Below, in pieces: positions 1 to 6,341 of a DNA stretch of 6,341 nucleotides. Location: the NCBI GenBank assembly GCA_003518245.1, contig DOZA01000094.1:1-6341 (forward strand), written 5' to 3'. Numbering within the stretch: the stretch's first letter is position 1; each line of letters opens with the position of its first letter. The DNA comes from Bacteroidales bacterium. Its GTDB lineage: Bacteria; Bacteroidota; Bacteroidia; Bacteroidales; VadinHA17. The notes under the pieces are model-generated. The model was not told the origin of the DNA. It made no database searches and saw nothing but the letters and a program-made list of their open reading frames with translations. The position numbers were made by a program, and so were the translations under genes.

Positions 1-1459
1 TGAACAAATTATTATAATAGTTTAGCATCTCCGGGCTGAGGAAAGAATCAAAACCCTGTGAAGGATCACCATAAAGGAACAGGAAAAAATCAGGTATTTT
101 GACTATTTCTTCGTGTATTGCAGTAATATAATCTTCAATATACTCTCCTGCTTCTTTGTAGTATGCCTTGCAGAACTCATGGATAATATCATCTGAATTG
201 CTGTCGGGGATCCACAGTAGCTTAGCTGTAAGGTATGATCTCAGCTCAAATAATTCACTTGGATTATTGCTGTGCTGTTCGAATATCCACCTGGCATTAT
301 TATCACGAAAAAACCTTATGTTAGGGCCAAGGGTATGTATATTCGGGAAGGGGGCAAGGAAGTTCGTAAACTGGGTTGTATAATCCCAAATCCGGATATT
401 ATCCGTTAATTCTTTCCACCCCCTAAGATCGCTGGTAAAGTCAATACAATCCTGTTCAATTGGTTTACTGCGATCGCACTCTATTGAACATAAGGTGACA
501 AGAACATTATCGGCAGGCCTGGTTTTACATGGCTTGCGTGTATACTGGTAGGCAAGAGTTGAGATAGTCTTATCCGGAAACTGTTCGGCAACCTGATTTA
601 CAAACCTGATCATGGTTCCGCTTGCCGACCCTTCTTCCTCGTCAATGGCTTTACAGTCGTCACACTGACAGTGGAGGATATTATCGTTCTGACTGACAGA
701 CACTATGCCGGATTCAGGATGGCGCTTGAAATAAGCTGCTACCGAGTCAATTACTATTTCAAGCACATCAGGGTTTGTAAGGCATAACTGGGTTGTCAGT
801 CTTTTACCATCACGCAGCGCATAGTATTCAGGATATTCGCCATAGAAAGAAGAAGCTGGCATAAACCTGTGGAAGGTATGCACACGTGCTTCAGACACAT
901 AGCCGGGGAAGGCTTCATATGTTACTTTAAGCTTATCAGCGAAATCATGATTTTCATAAAATAACTTTGAGTGCACAGTACGGATTTCAATCTCCGGGGT
1001 GTATTCATAGTCAAGGTCTGCACGGATGGATACTTTATCTGAACCTGGTATTATTTCAGCATCAGGGCTAAGCCACATGCAACCAAGCTCATTCTCGAGA
1101 AAGGAATAAACTGAATAAAGAACACTTTTTGAACTTCCTCCTCCAATAATTAAGTTTTCTCCTTCGACTTTATAAAAGACCGTGTGGGTATTTGAGAGCT
1201 CGTTTCCCGGGGTGGTTCCAATAAAGATGCCATGATTCGCTTCTGTTTGATCATCTGCAGTAATAACCGGGATATTAATACCCGAAATCTTTTCAAGATA
1301 ATACTGAAGTTCAGTTGCTGAATGCATCACTATGGAGTCTGAGTCACTGCTTATGACTATTTCATACCCTGATTTTGAATCTTTAACTATATTAATTCTT
1401 CCAGGCGAGCAGGAGAAAAGAACCGAGGCCAGGGTTAGTAAAATAATTTTAGTTTTCAT
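1..1459 (-). CDS. DUF4838-family lipoprotein, glycosidase-like (3' end outside window)
   Basis: The frame is open without a stop from the ATG at 1459 to the window edge, giving 486 codons; the C-terminus is missing. The N-terminus is a lipoprotein signal, MKTKIILLTLASVLFSC, with lipobox LFSC and lipidated Cys17, so the product should sit on the outer or periplasmic envelope. Residues about 29-130 look like the small alpha/beta domain found at the N-terminus of GH67 and GH20-type glycosidases (SATELQYYLEKISG, then HGIFIG and a GGGSSKSVLYSVYSFLE helix). From about 155 onward it reads as DUF4838: HTFHRFMP, YPEYYALRDGKR, SQNDN, and a C-x-C-x-x-C cluster at Cys264, Cys266 and Cys269. The family is common in Bacteroidota beside glycan-degradation genes, but its substrate is not established. 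It starts 49 bases after the methyltransferase stop, so it is probably the third gene of that operon. No Shine-Dalgarno sequence is visible. The DUF4838 assignment is by recall of the family pattern. Confidence 0.9.
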   Translation of the reverse strand, partial: MKTKIILLTLASVLFSCSPGRINIVKDSKSGYEIVISSDSDSIVMHSATELQYYLEKISGINIPVITADDQTEANHGIFIGTTPGNELSNTHTVFYKVEGENLIIGGGSSKSVLYSVYSFLENELGCMWLSPDAEIIPGSDKVSIRADLDYEYTPEIEIRTVHSKLFYENHDFADKLKVTYEAFPGYVSEARVHTFHRFMPASSFYGEYPEYYALRDGKRLTTQLCLTNPDVLEIVIDSVAAYFKRHPESGIVSVSQNDNILHCQCDDCKAIDEEEGSASGTMIRFVNQVAEQFPDKTISTLAYQYTRKPCKTRPADNVLVTLCSIECDRSKPIEQDCIDFTSDLRGWKELTDNIRIWDYTTQFTNFLAPFPNIHTLGPNIRFFRDNNARWIFEQHSNNPSELFELRSYLTAKLLWIPDSNSDDIIHEFCKAYYKEAGEYIEDYITAIHEEIVKIPDFFLFLYGDPSQGFDSFLSPEMLNYYNNLF

Positions 1460-1508
1460 GAGGTATACAATATTTGTGCTTGGTTAAAACAACAAAAGAG
1501 TGCAATAA

Positions 1509-2402
1509 TTATTTGTAGAGTTTGATTTGCCTTGCCATGTACTCAATATGTTTCGGTGTAGTCCCGCAGCATCCACCTATAATAGTGGCTCCTTCTTTAA
1601 TCATTTCAGGGATATACCCGGACATTTCTTCAGGTGTTTCAGGGAAAATGGTTTCACCATCTTTAAAAACAGGCATACCGGCATTGGAGTGTATAATCAC
1701 GGGTTTATCATGATCTACTCTCCTGATTTTCCTTATGATCTCAATCATTCCTTTGCTACCATTGCCACAGTTTGATCCAATGATGCTTACTCCCCATTCA
1801 ATTAGTTTTGGGATTACGTATTCCGGATTATATCCCATCATTGTTTTGTAATCACCATCTATGGTTTTTTCGAAGCTAAATGTGCAGGCGACCGGAATAT
1901 CAACTGACTCTCTTGCAGCCCGAATAGCAATTTCTGCCTCATCGGTGTCAGAGAAAGTCTCAAAAAGAATTACATCAACACCACCATCATGAAGAGCAAT
2001 AGTTTGGGTTTTAAAAGAATCATAGAGCTGATCCGGTGTGACTTCTCCCATCATCAGTATTATCCCCGTTGGTCCTACAGATCCAAAAACAAGGTGGTCT
2101 TCACCTGCAGCTTTCCTGGATATTTCAGCAGAAGCTTTATTTATCTCGTATACCTTATCTTTCAATCCATATTTATCAAGCTTGAAAGAGCTGCCTCCAA
2201 AACTGTTTGTGAGGATTATCTGTGATCCTGCAGATATATAAGAAGATGCAATATCAAATACATCATCAGGCTTTTTCAGGTTCCATGACTCAGCACACTC
2301 ACCGGGCCGTAGTCCTTTTTCATGTAACATTGTGCCCCATGCACCATCGGAAACAAAAATTTCCCCATCGATCAATTTTTTTAGAAGCTTGTATCGTTCC
2401 AT
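1509..2402 (-). CDS. homocysteine S-methyltransferase family protein (MetH N-terminal-type, stand-alone)
   Basis: This is a complete 297-residue protein ending in TAA. It is a stand-alone homocysteine-binding TIM barrel like the first module of cobalamin-dependent methionine synthase (COG0646) and like betaine-homocysteine methyltransferase. Diagnostic pieces are SDGAWGTMLHEKG near residue 18, LTNSFGG near 64, GSVGPTG near 107, ETF near 148, and the zinc-thiolate ligands: Cys212 in GSNCGNG and Cys278/Cys279 in GGCCGTTP. All three cysteines are present, so the enzyme looks intact. Such proteins transfer a methyl group to homocysteine to give methionine. The donor cannot be read from this domain; full MetH carries folate, cobalamin and reactivation modules that are absent here, so a separate corrinoid protein or a small methyl donor is likely. 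The start is fixed by close coupling to the upstream small gene (stop TAG, two bases, then ATG). It is probably cytoplasmic. Confidence 0.9.
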   Translation of the reverse strand: MERYKLLKKLIDGEIFVSDGAWGTMLHEKGLRPGECAESWNLKKPDDVFDIASSYISAGSQIILTNSFGGSSFKLDKYGLKDKVYEINKASAEISRKAAGEDHLVFGSVGPTGIILMMGEVTPDQLYDSFKTQTIALHDGGVDVILFETFSDTDEAEIAIRAARESVDIPVACTFSFEKTIDGDYKTMMGYNPEYVIPKLIEWGVSIIGSNCGNGSKGMIEIIRKIRRVDHDKPVIIHSNAGMPVFKDGETIFPETPEEMSGYIPEMIKEGATIIGGCCGTTPKHIEYMARQIKLYK

Positions 2403-2404
2403 AG

Positions 2405-2572
2405 CTACTTAGTGATTATCCCCGCTTCACCGCCACTTTCAATAAATCTGTAAATCGAAGCTATAACTACATCAAGGCCGCCGATCCATACTATATACAG
2501 CGCGATATTTATAAGCATTCTTCTTTTTATAAGCACTTCGGAGGATTTATCTTCGAGTATTAATGAATTCAT
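2405..2572 (-). CDS. small single-pass membrane protein, 55 aa, function unknown
   Basis: This is an open frame of 55 codons plus TAG. An in-frame TAA directly precedes the ATG, so the start cannot lie further upstream. The protein has a charged N-terminus (LEDKSSEVLIKRRM), then one hydrophobic segment at about residues 20-41 (LINIALYIVWIGGLDVVIAS), then a short polar tail (YRFIESGGEAGIITK). The KRR before the membrane segment predicts N-terminus inside. I do not recognise the family. It looks genuine because the stop lies only 2 bases from the methyltransferase ATG (TAGCTATG), which suggests translational coupling, and because composition matches neighbouring coding sequence. It could be a small accessory subunit or a membrane tether for a neighbour, but nothing in the sequence shows which. 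The chance that it is only a leader peptide is modest because the membrane segment is clear. Confidence 0.65.
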   Translation of the reverse strand: MNSLILEDKSSEVLIKRRMLINIALYIVWIGGLDVVIASIYRFIESGGEAGIITK

Positions 2573-2610
2573 TTATCGTTGTTTTAGGGTTAAAAATAAT
2601 ACTAAATTTA

Positions 2611-2645
2611 TAATACCCGGATATGGGCACTTTTAATGGGTATTA
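2611..2645. promoter_or_regulatory. 8-bp perfect inverted repeat upstream of the small-protein/methyltransferase operon
   Basis: The arms TAATACCC (2611-2618) and GGGTATTA (2638-2645) are perfectly complementary with a 19-base spacer. The element lies between the end of the esterase remnant and the ATG at 2572. Immediately downstream on the minus strand is TAAATTTA (2603-2610), which matches the Bacteroidota -7 consensus TAnnTTTG except at the last base. The repeat would then cover the -33 region, where a repressor could bind. An alternative is a weak terminator for the upstream remnants, but no U-run directly follows the stem. Either role is an inference. Confidence 0.3.
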
Positions 2646-2663
2646 CCGCAAGCAATAGGAGGA

Positions 2664-2867
2664 TTATATTCTATTACAAAAACCAAGGTCCTCAAGGAAC
2701 CGGTCAATTTTGATTTCTGCCGGTGTAAACACGTATGCACTCAGGCTGTCTTCTCCGGAAATTTTGTAAGTATACTGTTCTGGTATAATCCTGAGGGTAC
2801 TTTCTTTGCATGATAAACTGCAGAACAGGATGGGAAATAGAACAATACCTAATGATAAATATTTCAT
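2664..2867 (-). pseudogene. alpha/beta hydrolase (esterase-like) lipoprotein remnant, internally deleted
   Basis: The frame is open for 67 codons. It begins with a lipoprotein-like leader (MKYLSLGIVLFPILFCSLSC, candidate lipid Cys20) and then RIIPEQYTYKISGEDSLSAY and VFTPAEIK, the usual opening of secreted Bacteroidota alpha/beta hydrolases just before their HGGG oxyanion segment. At residue 53 it jumps to IDRFLEDLGF, which resembles the last helix of the same kind of enzyme, and stops four residues later. Everything between is gone: the HGGG loop, the GxSxG nucleophile elbow and the acid and histidine of the triad. Normal length would be about 280-320 residues. The fragment cannot be catalytic. 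The ATG overlaps the stop of the upstream VOC remnant (ATGA), showing the genes were once a tight operon. The hydrolase assignment rests on pattern recall of both ends. Confidence 0.65.
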
Positions 2868-3013
2868 ATTGTAAAATTATTGAATTTAATAAGTTCAACA
2901 GGTGCTCCATTATGCTCAACCATAGCTACTCTTGCACCTTCAGAAGGATGATCAGGACCTGAAATAATCTTGAAGTTCCGATTAGCTAATTCATGATCCA
3001 GGTCTTCCACAGA
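2864..3013 (-). pseudogene. VOC/glyoxalase-fold protein, C-terminal remnant
   Basis: The frame encodes 49 residues ending in TGA: SVEDLDHELANRNFKIISGP, then DHPSEGARVAMVEHNGAPVE and LIKFNNFTI. This is the second half of a vicinal-oxygen-chelate module: an alpha helix after the SVEDL strand, a GPDHP loop, and the closing strands with GARVAMV and VELI. The final Glu of the VELI strand corresponds to a metal ligand in many members. The family includes glyoxalase I, methylmalonyl-CoA epimerase and dioxygenases; the fragment does not say which. No start codon belongs to it: reading upstream in this frame meets a TGA two codons above SVED, and the preceding sequence is from a glycosyltransferase in another frame. 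The 5' part of the gene has therefore been lost. Its TGA overlaps the ATG of the esterase remnant. Confidence 0.65.
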
Positions 3014-3484
3014 TCACCAAAATTGCTGTTAAAGGCAACATGAGTATGTCCTTTTACATAGTGCATATAAGGCAGGGGACTGAAAAATACTGTTTTACCC
3101 TTTGTCCTTAATTTCCAGAGTATGGGATATACTGCTTTACCATTGTATATTATCCTGTCCGGTTTTTCTTTCAATAATATTATGTTGTTTAAGCAGGAGT
3201 TCTTTATTGGCATCCGACTGGTTAATAGCAAGCTTAAGGGCACCGGTAAATTTCTTTAAACCAGTGCTTCCTCCCATGGCGGCTTTGCCATCTTTACTAT
3301 CCAGCAGCTCAATGTATTTTGAGCCCAGGGAAACAAACTCCAGTCCTGTATCATCAGCAAGCGACCTGAATTGTTCGGGGAAAGCACAAATAACATGATG
3401 CCCTTTTGCTTTCATTATCTGGCCTGTTGCTAAAAAAGGCTCCATATCTCCCCGCGTTCCGACCGATGTTAAAATGATCTTCAT
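3014..3484 (-). pseudogene. UDP-glycosyltransferase-like (GT1/GT28 N-terminal domain) remnant, frameshifted and truncated
   Basis: The ATG at 3484 opens a typical N-terminal Rossmann domain of MGT/UGT-type glycosyltransferases: MKIILTSVGTRGDMEPFLAT, GHHVICAFPEQFR, FVSLGSKYIELL, and AMGG near residue 69. After about residue 105 (HNIIER) the frame breaks. Removing one A from the run at 3169-3171 restores HNIIEEKPDRIIYNGK and continues through AVYPILW, FFSPLPYMHYVKG and HTHVAFNSNFG. In the original frame translation stops at 3137. After NFGD (about 3014) the similarity ends at a junction with a VOC gene. About 158 of an expected 400-plus residues remain, and the C-terminal nucleotide-sugar-binding domain is wholly missing. 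Such enzymes glycosylate lipids or small molecules in the cytoplasm; this copy should be inactive. The assignment is by recalled family motifs. Confidence 0.75.
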
Positions 3485-3764
3485 TATAGCTTTATTATGG
3501 AGTAGAACATTTTTATGATAAAAATAAGCGCTCTTTTGAATATATTGATCCTTGCTTGATTCTTTTTCAGGAGTTATTGAAACCAGTTTAATATGCCTCC
3601 CCTTTTTCTGAACCGGAGAGTAGCATTTCCAGAAATACGAAGGGTTTCGTTTTCACTCTGATGTTATACTCTTCGCCGCATATGTATCCTATAGAGTATA
3701 GTAATTATATATCATTGAGGGCCATTTAGATATTTTATCCTGTCTCCATTTGAATAATGTATAT
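3485..3764. other. 280-base spacer with no recognisable gene
   Basis: Nothing here can be identified. On the minus strand two short open stretches overlap in different frames. One, at 3588-3704, reads GYICGEEYNIRVKTKPFVF and then LEMLLSGSEKGEAY before TAA. The other is 56 codons, open from 3652 straight into the glycosyltransferase ATG, but it resembles no part of such enzymes. They may be coding debris or chance. TATACTCT (3665-3672) and AGAGTATA (3693-3700) form a perfect 8-bp inverted repeat around a 20-base spacer, with no T-run to suggest a terminator. No convincing promoter for the glycosyltransferase remnant was found. Confidence 0.4.
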
Positions 3765-6203
3765 TCATTTAAACCTGATCTCTATTAATGGATTGATAAT
3801 AACATTCTTGCGCCTGTGTTCAGGGCTGACTTTCAGTTTAACGAGTTTTCCATCTTTCAATATTCCTTCCACTATTGTGTTATAGGGTGCATGTAATTTG
3901 AAATCCACATCCCAGTCTTCAGGCCAGGAAGGGAACAGGAATATCTGTTCATCAAATGTTTGCATAATCATTTCCTGCAGGCCTATCATTCCTGAGCCAC
4001 CCCAGTTATGATCGGGCACCCAGTCATGACCCGGGCCCCAGAATGTTGGGTATCTTCGTTCGCTATCCTGCAGTTTCCTGGTATTATAATCAGCTGCTTC
4101 CGCCGTCATTCCCATACGGGCAAAAAAGATTCCGTCCTGGTGCCAGCTTTTTATCACGCCTTTTCGAAAAGCTGGTGCCTTGTCATAGGTGTTCTTGAAT
4201 ATCTGTATCTCATCATCACCAATTTGATACTGGTCAAAAGGAAAAAGGGGATAGAACTGCGGTAATTCCTGGTTTGCTTCTTTTAACCACTCCTCGGCAG
4301 GCTTTATTATTTTTTCCCCTCCAATTTCGGCTATGGAGTAATCAGGTATCCTGTTCAGGAATCCCTTATAATATTCTTTTTCTTCAGCTCGCACATATTT
4401 ATCATCAAGCTCTGATAACCTGTTCAGGCATGCCCGCAGTCCGGCTATCAGATCGCTGGGGTTCCTGGCTCCCCGGTACGACTCACATGATGTTGAGGGA
4501 TATATTACCAGTTTGCCATTTGCATCCAGGGGATGACCTGTTCGCATTACCTGGCGTTTTTGATAATGTTCATCAAAAAAGAGAACAGAAGCTTTAATAA
4601 AGGGCATATACATCGAAATGTCCCTGCCGGAAAAACGATGGTATTCCAGTATCATATATGCATGTTCGAGCTGTGATTCCCAATGATATGCACATGATTG
4701 GTTGGCCATGATTCCCTCTTCTGCTATATCATTATATCCGGTAGCTCCTGTTGCGCGGGGATCACCGAAAGGGACTTCCTCCCCGCGTGCACGATGGCCA
4801 TTTCCTTCCCATCCCCATCCGGCACCAAACACAATACCGGGTGCACTCATATATTCGCTGAAGGCGGCCCCATCATGCCCGAAATGTTTTCTTACCCTGG
4901 CCGTAGCCCCGGGCAAGCCTTTCCTGTACAGTTCGAACTGGGGTATGATAGCATCAAAAAAGGCGGCTTTTAACATCGGCCAGTACAACAGTCGCTGGTT
5001 TTGTGCCGTATGCACTGCTCCTCCCCACTGCCTCCAGTCAGGCTCATAGGCTGTTTTTTTACTTACCAGAACAGGATCGAAAATAAGGTTACCCCCGTTG
5101 AACTTGGTTGGATATTCACCGGAAATATTACCCCCGAGCTGGTACCTGAACAACTGGTAATTGCGACTCATCTGCCATACAGGATCAGACGGATCAGGGT
5201 GCCCGGGATTAATCATTATATGGCTGCGGTTCCAGAATTTATGCCACCATGAAACTGTTTTCTCAAATGCTTTATTATAATTCTGTGCAGCATTATAAAT
5301 TGTTTTTTCCAGATTATTTTTCCATTCATCAAGTGTTTTTGCCTGCTCTATATGTGTTGCTATTATTACATGGTGCTTCTTTTTGGGCTTTCTACTTGTT
5401 AATGACCATGATTTATATGGTGTTACCTGCTAAATACCTTCTCCTGTTGATGATGGAACAAGATCCACTCCGGATATATAACCACCAAAAGTGCGGTTTT
5501 CAATATCATCAAAAATATCATCAGCGCTTGCTTCAAGTCCCTGCTGCCTGATCAATACTTCGGGTATAAGTTTTTCTTCCGGGTTACGGTGGTAAAAAAG
5601 TATCCCTTCACCTGAGGTTAATACCTGGTCTTTTACCCTTATTACTTTGCCGGGATAGCCTTCAAGGCTAAAACAGGTAAAACGCTCCCTTCCATACTGT
5701 ATAGGAAGCAGTTCCTTGTCAGCGGTGCGCCAGCTTTCATACGAAGCAGTAAGCTCTATATCTCTGTCTGATTCAATATCAATATGAACGGCCGGATTGT
5801 ATACATCCACCCATATTTTTATCAATACATGTAGCCCGGTCCATCTGTCTGGGCTGCCTGACTCAATCTCAATAAAACCATCGGATAGTTTCAGTTCCTG
5901 CCTGAATAATGATTCTCCGGTTAAAGGATCAGGGTTTAATCGCAGGCGAAACCGTCCTATCTTGAGATATTCACCATTTTCACTCAGACACCCGCTTCTT
6001 TGTAGGTATAAAAGCACATCCCCGTTTTCGACCCATACATTGCATCCAATATCCCCTCCGACAAGGGGCATTGATTCACTGGCATCTTCACTCTGCTCTG
6101 TCCAGACGATATTATAGTCATTAAGACCGGGGTGCTGACAATCAGCCTTTCCATGAATGATAAAAATAGATACGCTGATTAAAAATAATAACCTTGCCAG
6201 CAT
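3765..6203 (-). pseudogene. secreted six-hairpin glycosidase-like protein with DUF5703-type N-terminal domain, interrupted by an in-frame TAG
   Basis: Taken through one amber codon, this is a single gene of 812 codons plus TGA. The start is placed at 6203 because MLARLLFLISVSIFIIHGKA is a good signal peptide with likely cleavage after GKA; upstream codons read through a hairpin. Residues 27-257 form the DUF5703-like beta domain (LNDYNIVW, SMPLVGGDIGCNVWVENGD, WVDVYNPAVHIDIES). TAG replaces codon 258. The same frame then continues for 554 residues: TPYKSWSL, HHVIIATH, then an (alpha/alpha)6 region with YWPMLKAAFFDAI (about 407), IYPSTSCESYRG (about 568) and HDWVPDHNWGGSG (726-738), and a closing beta domain with FLFPSWPEDWDVD. 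This architecture resembles GH95/GH65-clan enzymes; substrate and catalytic residues cannot be assigned here. The 257-residue fragment lacks the barrel. The 554-residue part has an internal ATG at 5216 but no signal peptide. Possible causes are recent gene inactivation or a sequencing error. Confidence 0.8.
5430..5432 (-). other. in-frame amber codon splitting the glycosidase gene
   Basis: The minus strand reads GGT ATT TAG CAG GTA ACA CCA. The frame before it gives VPSSTGEGI and after it QVTPYKSWSLTSRKP, both fitting one uninterrupted protein, with no shift of frame. A single substitution, for example from TAT, TAC, CAG or AAG, explains the stop. TAG serves as an ordinary stop for the 55-residue gene in this same window, which argues against general recoding of amber. 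Confidence 0.85.
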
Positions 6204-6250
6204 ACCCTGTTTGACTGTGTATTCGTTCACAACTATCCGAAACTTTAGAA

Positions 6251-6316
6251 ATCTGAAAAGCCCCTTATCTTTGAGTTGACCAAAACTTAAAAGATAAATT
6301 ATGGGACTTTTCAAAC
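6251..6316 (-). promoter_or_regulatory. long imperfect hairpin in the leader of the glycosidase gene
   Basis: As minus-strand RNA the arms pair in three blocks: 6303-6312 with 6255-6264 (GAAAAGUCCC with GGGGCUUUUC, one U-G wobble), 6290-6297 with 6265-6272 (UUAUCUUU with AAAGAUAA, perfect), and 6284-6287 with 6274-6277 (AGUU with AACU) around a six-base loop. A five-base bulge (6298-6302) separates the outer blocks, and wobble pairs extend the base to 6251/6316. That gives about 22 core pairs. The outer mismatch is a wobble only on the minus strand, so structure is better in RNA of the gene's own sense. No U-run follows, so a standard terminator is unlikely. It ends about 48 bases before the ATG. 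It could be an attenuator, an operator, or a palindromic repeat. Confidence 0.55.
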
Positions 6317-6328
6317 ATAACAAAAATA
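6312..6328 (-). promoter_or_regulatory. candidate Bacteroidota -7 boxes upstream of the glycosidase gene
   Basis: Two overlapping-region matches to TAnnTTTG occur on the minus strand: TATTTTTG (6321-6328) and TATGTTTG (6312-6319). The expected -33 TTTG lies at or beyond the window edge, so it cannot be confirmed. The second box runs into the left arm of the hairpin, so a transcript from the first would start within or just before the structure. The region is AT-rich and chance matches are likely. Confidence 0.25.
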
Positions 6329-6341
6329 ACCACAAGCCAGT

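Noticed and set aside
168..383. Plus-strand open frame opposite the DUF4838 gene
   Set aside because: The minus strand carries unbroken family-like sequence here; the plus-strand reading has no features of its own.
1460..1508. Possible promoter or riboswitch between the methyltransferase and the DUF4838 gene
   Set aside because: Only 49 AT-rich bases with no -7/-33 pair, hairpin or known riboswitch core.
3160..3172. Programmed -1 frameshift in the glycosyltransferase remnant
   Set aside because: The change needed is one skipped base (+1), the heptamer pattern for -1 slippage is not met, and the gene is truncated downstream anyway.
4008..4973. Several plus-strand open frames opposite the large glycosidase gene
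   Set aside because: They have no recognisable domains and low-quality composition, and lie opposite clear coding sequence, so they are antisense shadows.
3765..5216. ATG at 5216 as the start of a separate 483-residue glycosidase gene
   Set aside because: Coding-like sequence in the same frame continues upstream to the amber codon, and there is no signal peptide or spacing typical of a new gene at 5216.
5430..5432. TAG read as pyrrolysine or generally recoded amber
   Set aside because: TAG ends the 55-residue gene in this window, no pyrrolysine genes are visible, and a single point mutation is a simpler explanation.
6204..6335. Upstream ATG at 6335 as the true start of the glycosidase gene
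   Set aside because: The 44 extra residues read through the strong hairpin, and a good signal peptide begins at the ATG at 6203.

Overview
The window looks like Bacteroidota DNA, most likely from an anaerobic, polysaccharide-degrading Bacteroidales or Marinilabiliales relative. The evidence is family content (DUF4838 and DUF5703-type glycosidase-like proteins), Bacteroidota-style lipoprotein signals, AT-rich leaders without clear Shine-Dalgarno sequences, and moderate GC. Every supported gene lies on the minus strand, so transcription runs from high to low coordinates. This assignment is an inference from reading the proteins; no database search was possible.

Right part (3765-6316): one large secreted six-hairpin glycosidase-like gene with a DUF5703-type N-terminal domain, interrupted at codon 258 by a single in-frame amber codon (5430-5432). 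Protein-like sequence continues in the same frame on both sides. A long, nearly perfect hairpin (6251-6316) lies in its upstream region.

Middle part (2664-3764): a stretch of decayed genes. A 280-base spacer is followed by the N-terminal third of a UDP-sugar-type glycosyltransferase with a frameshift. That remnant is joined out of frame to the last 49 residues of a VOC/glyoxalase-fold protein. The stop of the VOC remnant overlaps (ATGA) the start of a 67-codon esterase remnant, which keeps only the beginning and the very end of an alpha/beta hydrolase. At least two separate internal deletions have happened here.

Left part (1-2572): an apparently healthy gene set with tight spacing: a 55-residue single-pass membrane protein, a zinc-type homocysteine S-methyltransferase 2 bases later, and, 49 bases further, a DUF4838 lipoprotein that runs off the left edge of the window. 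A perfect 8-bp inverted repeat sits just upstream of this set and may be its operator or the terminator of the decayed block.

The lipoprotein and the large glycosidase would both act in the envelope on glycans. The methyltransferase is a cytoplasmic one-carbon enzyme whose link to them is unclear. I see no RNA genes, CRISPR arrays, recognisable insertion sequences or riboswitches, and no clearly new defence or mobile system. The most informative content is the pattern of gene decay, the uncharacterised 55-residue protein and the 5' hairpin.
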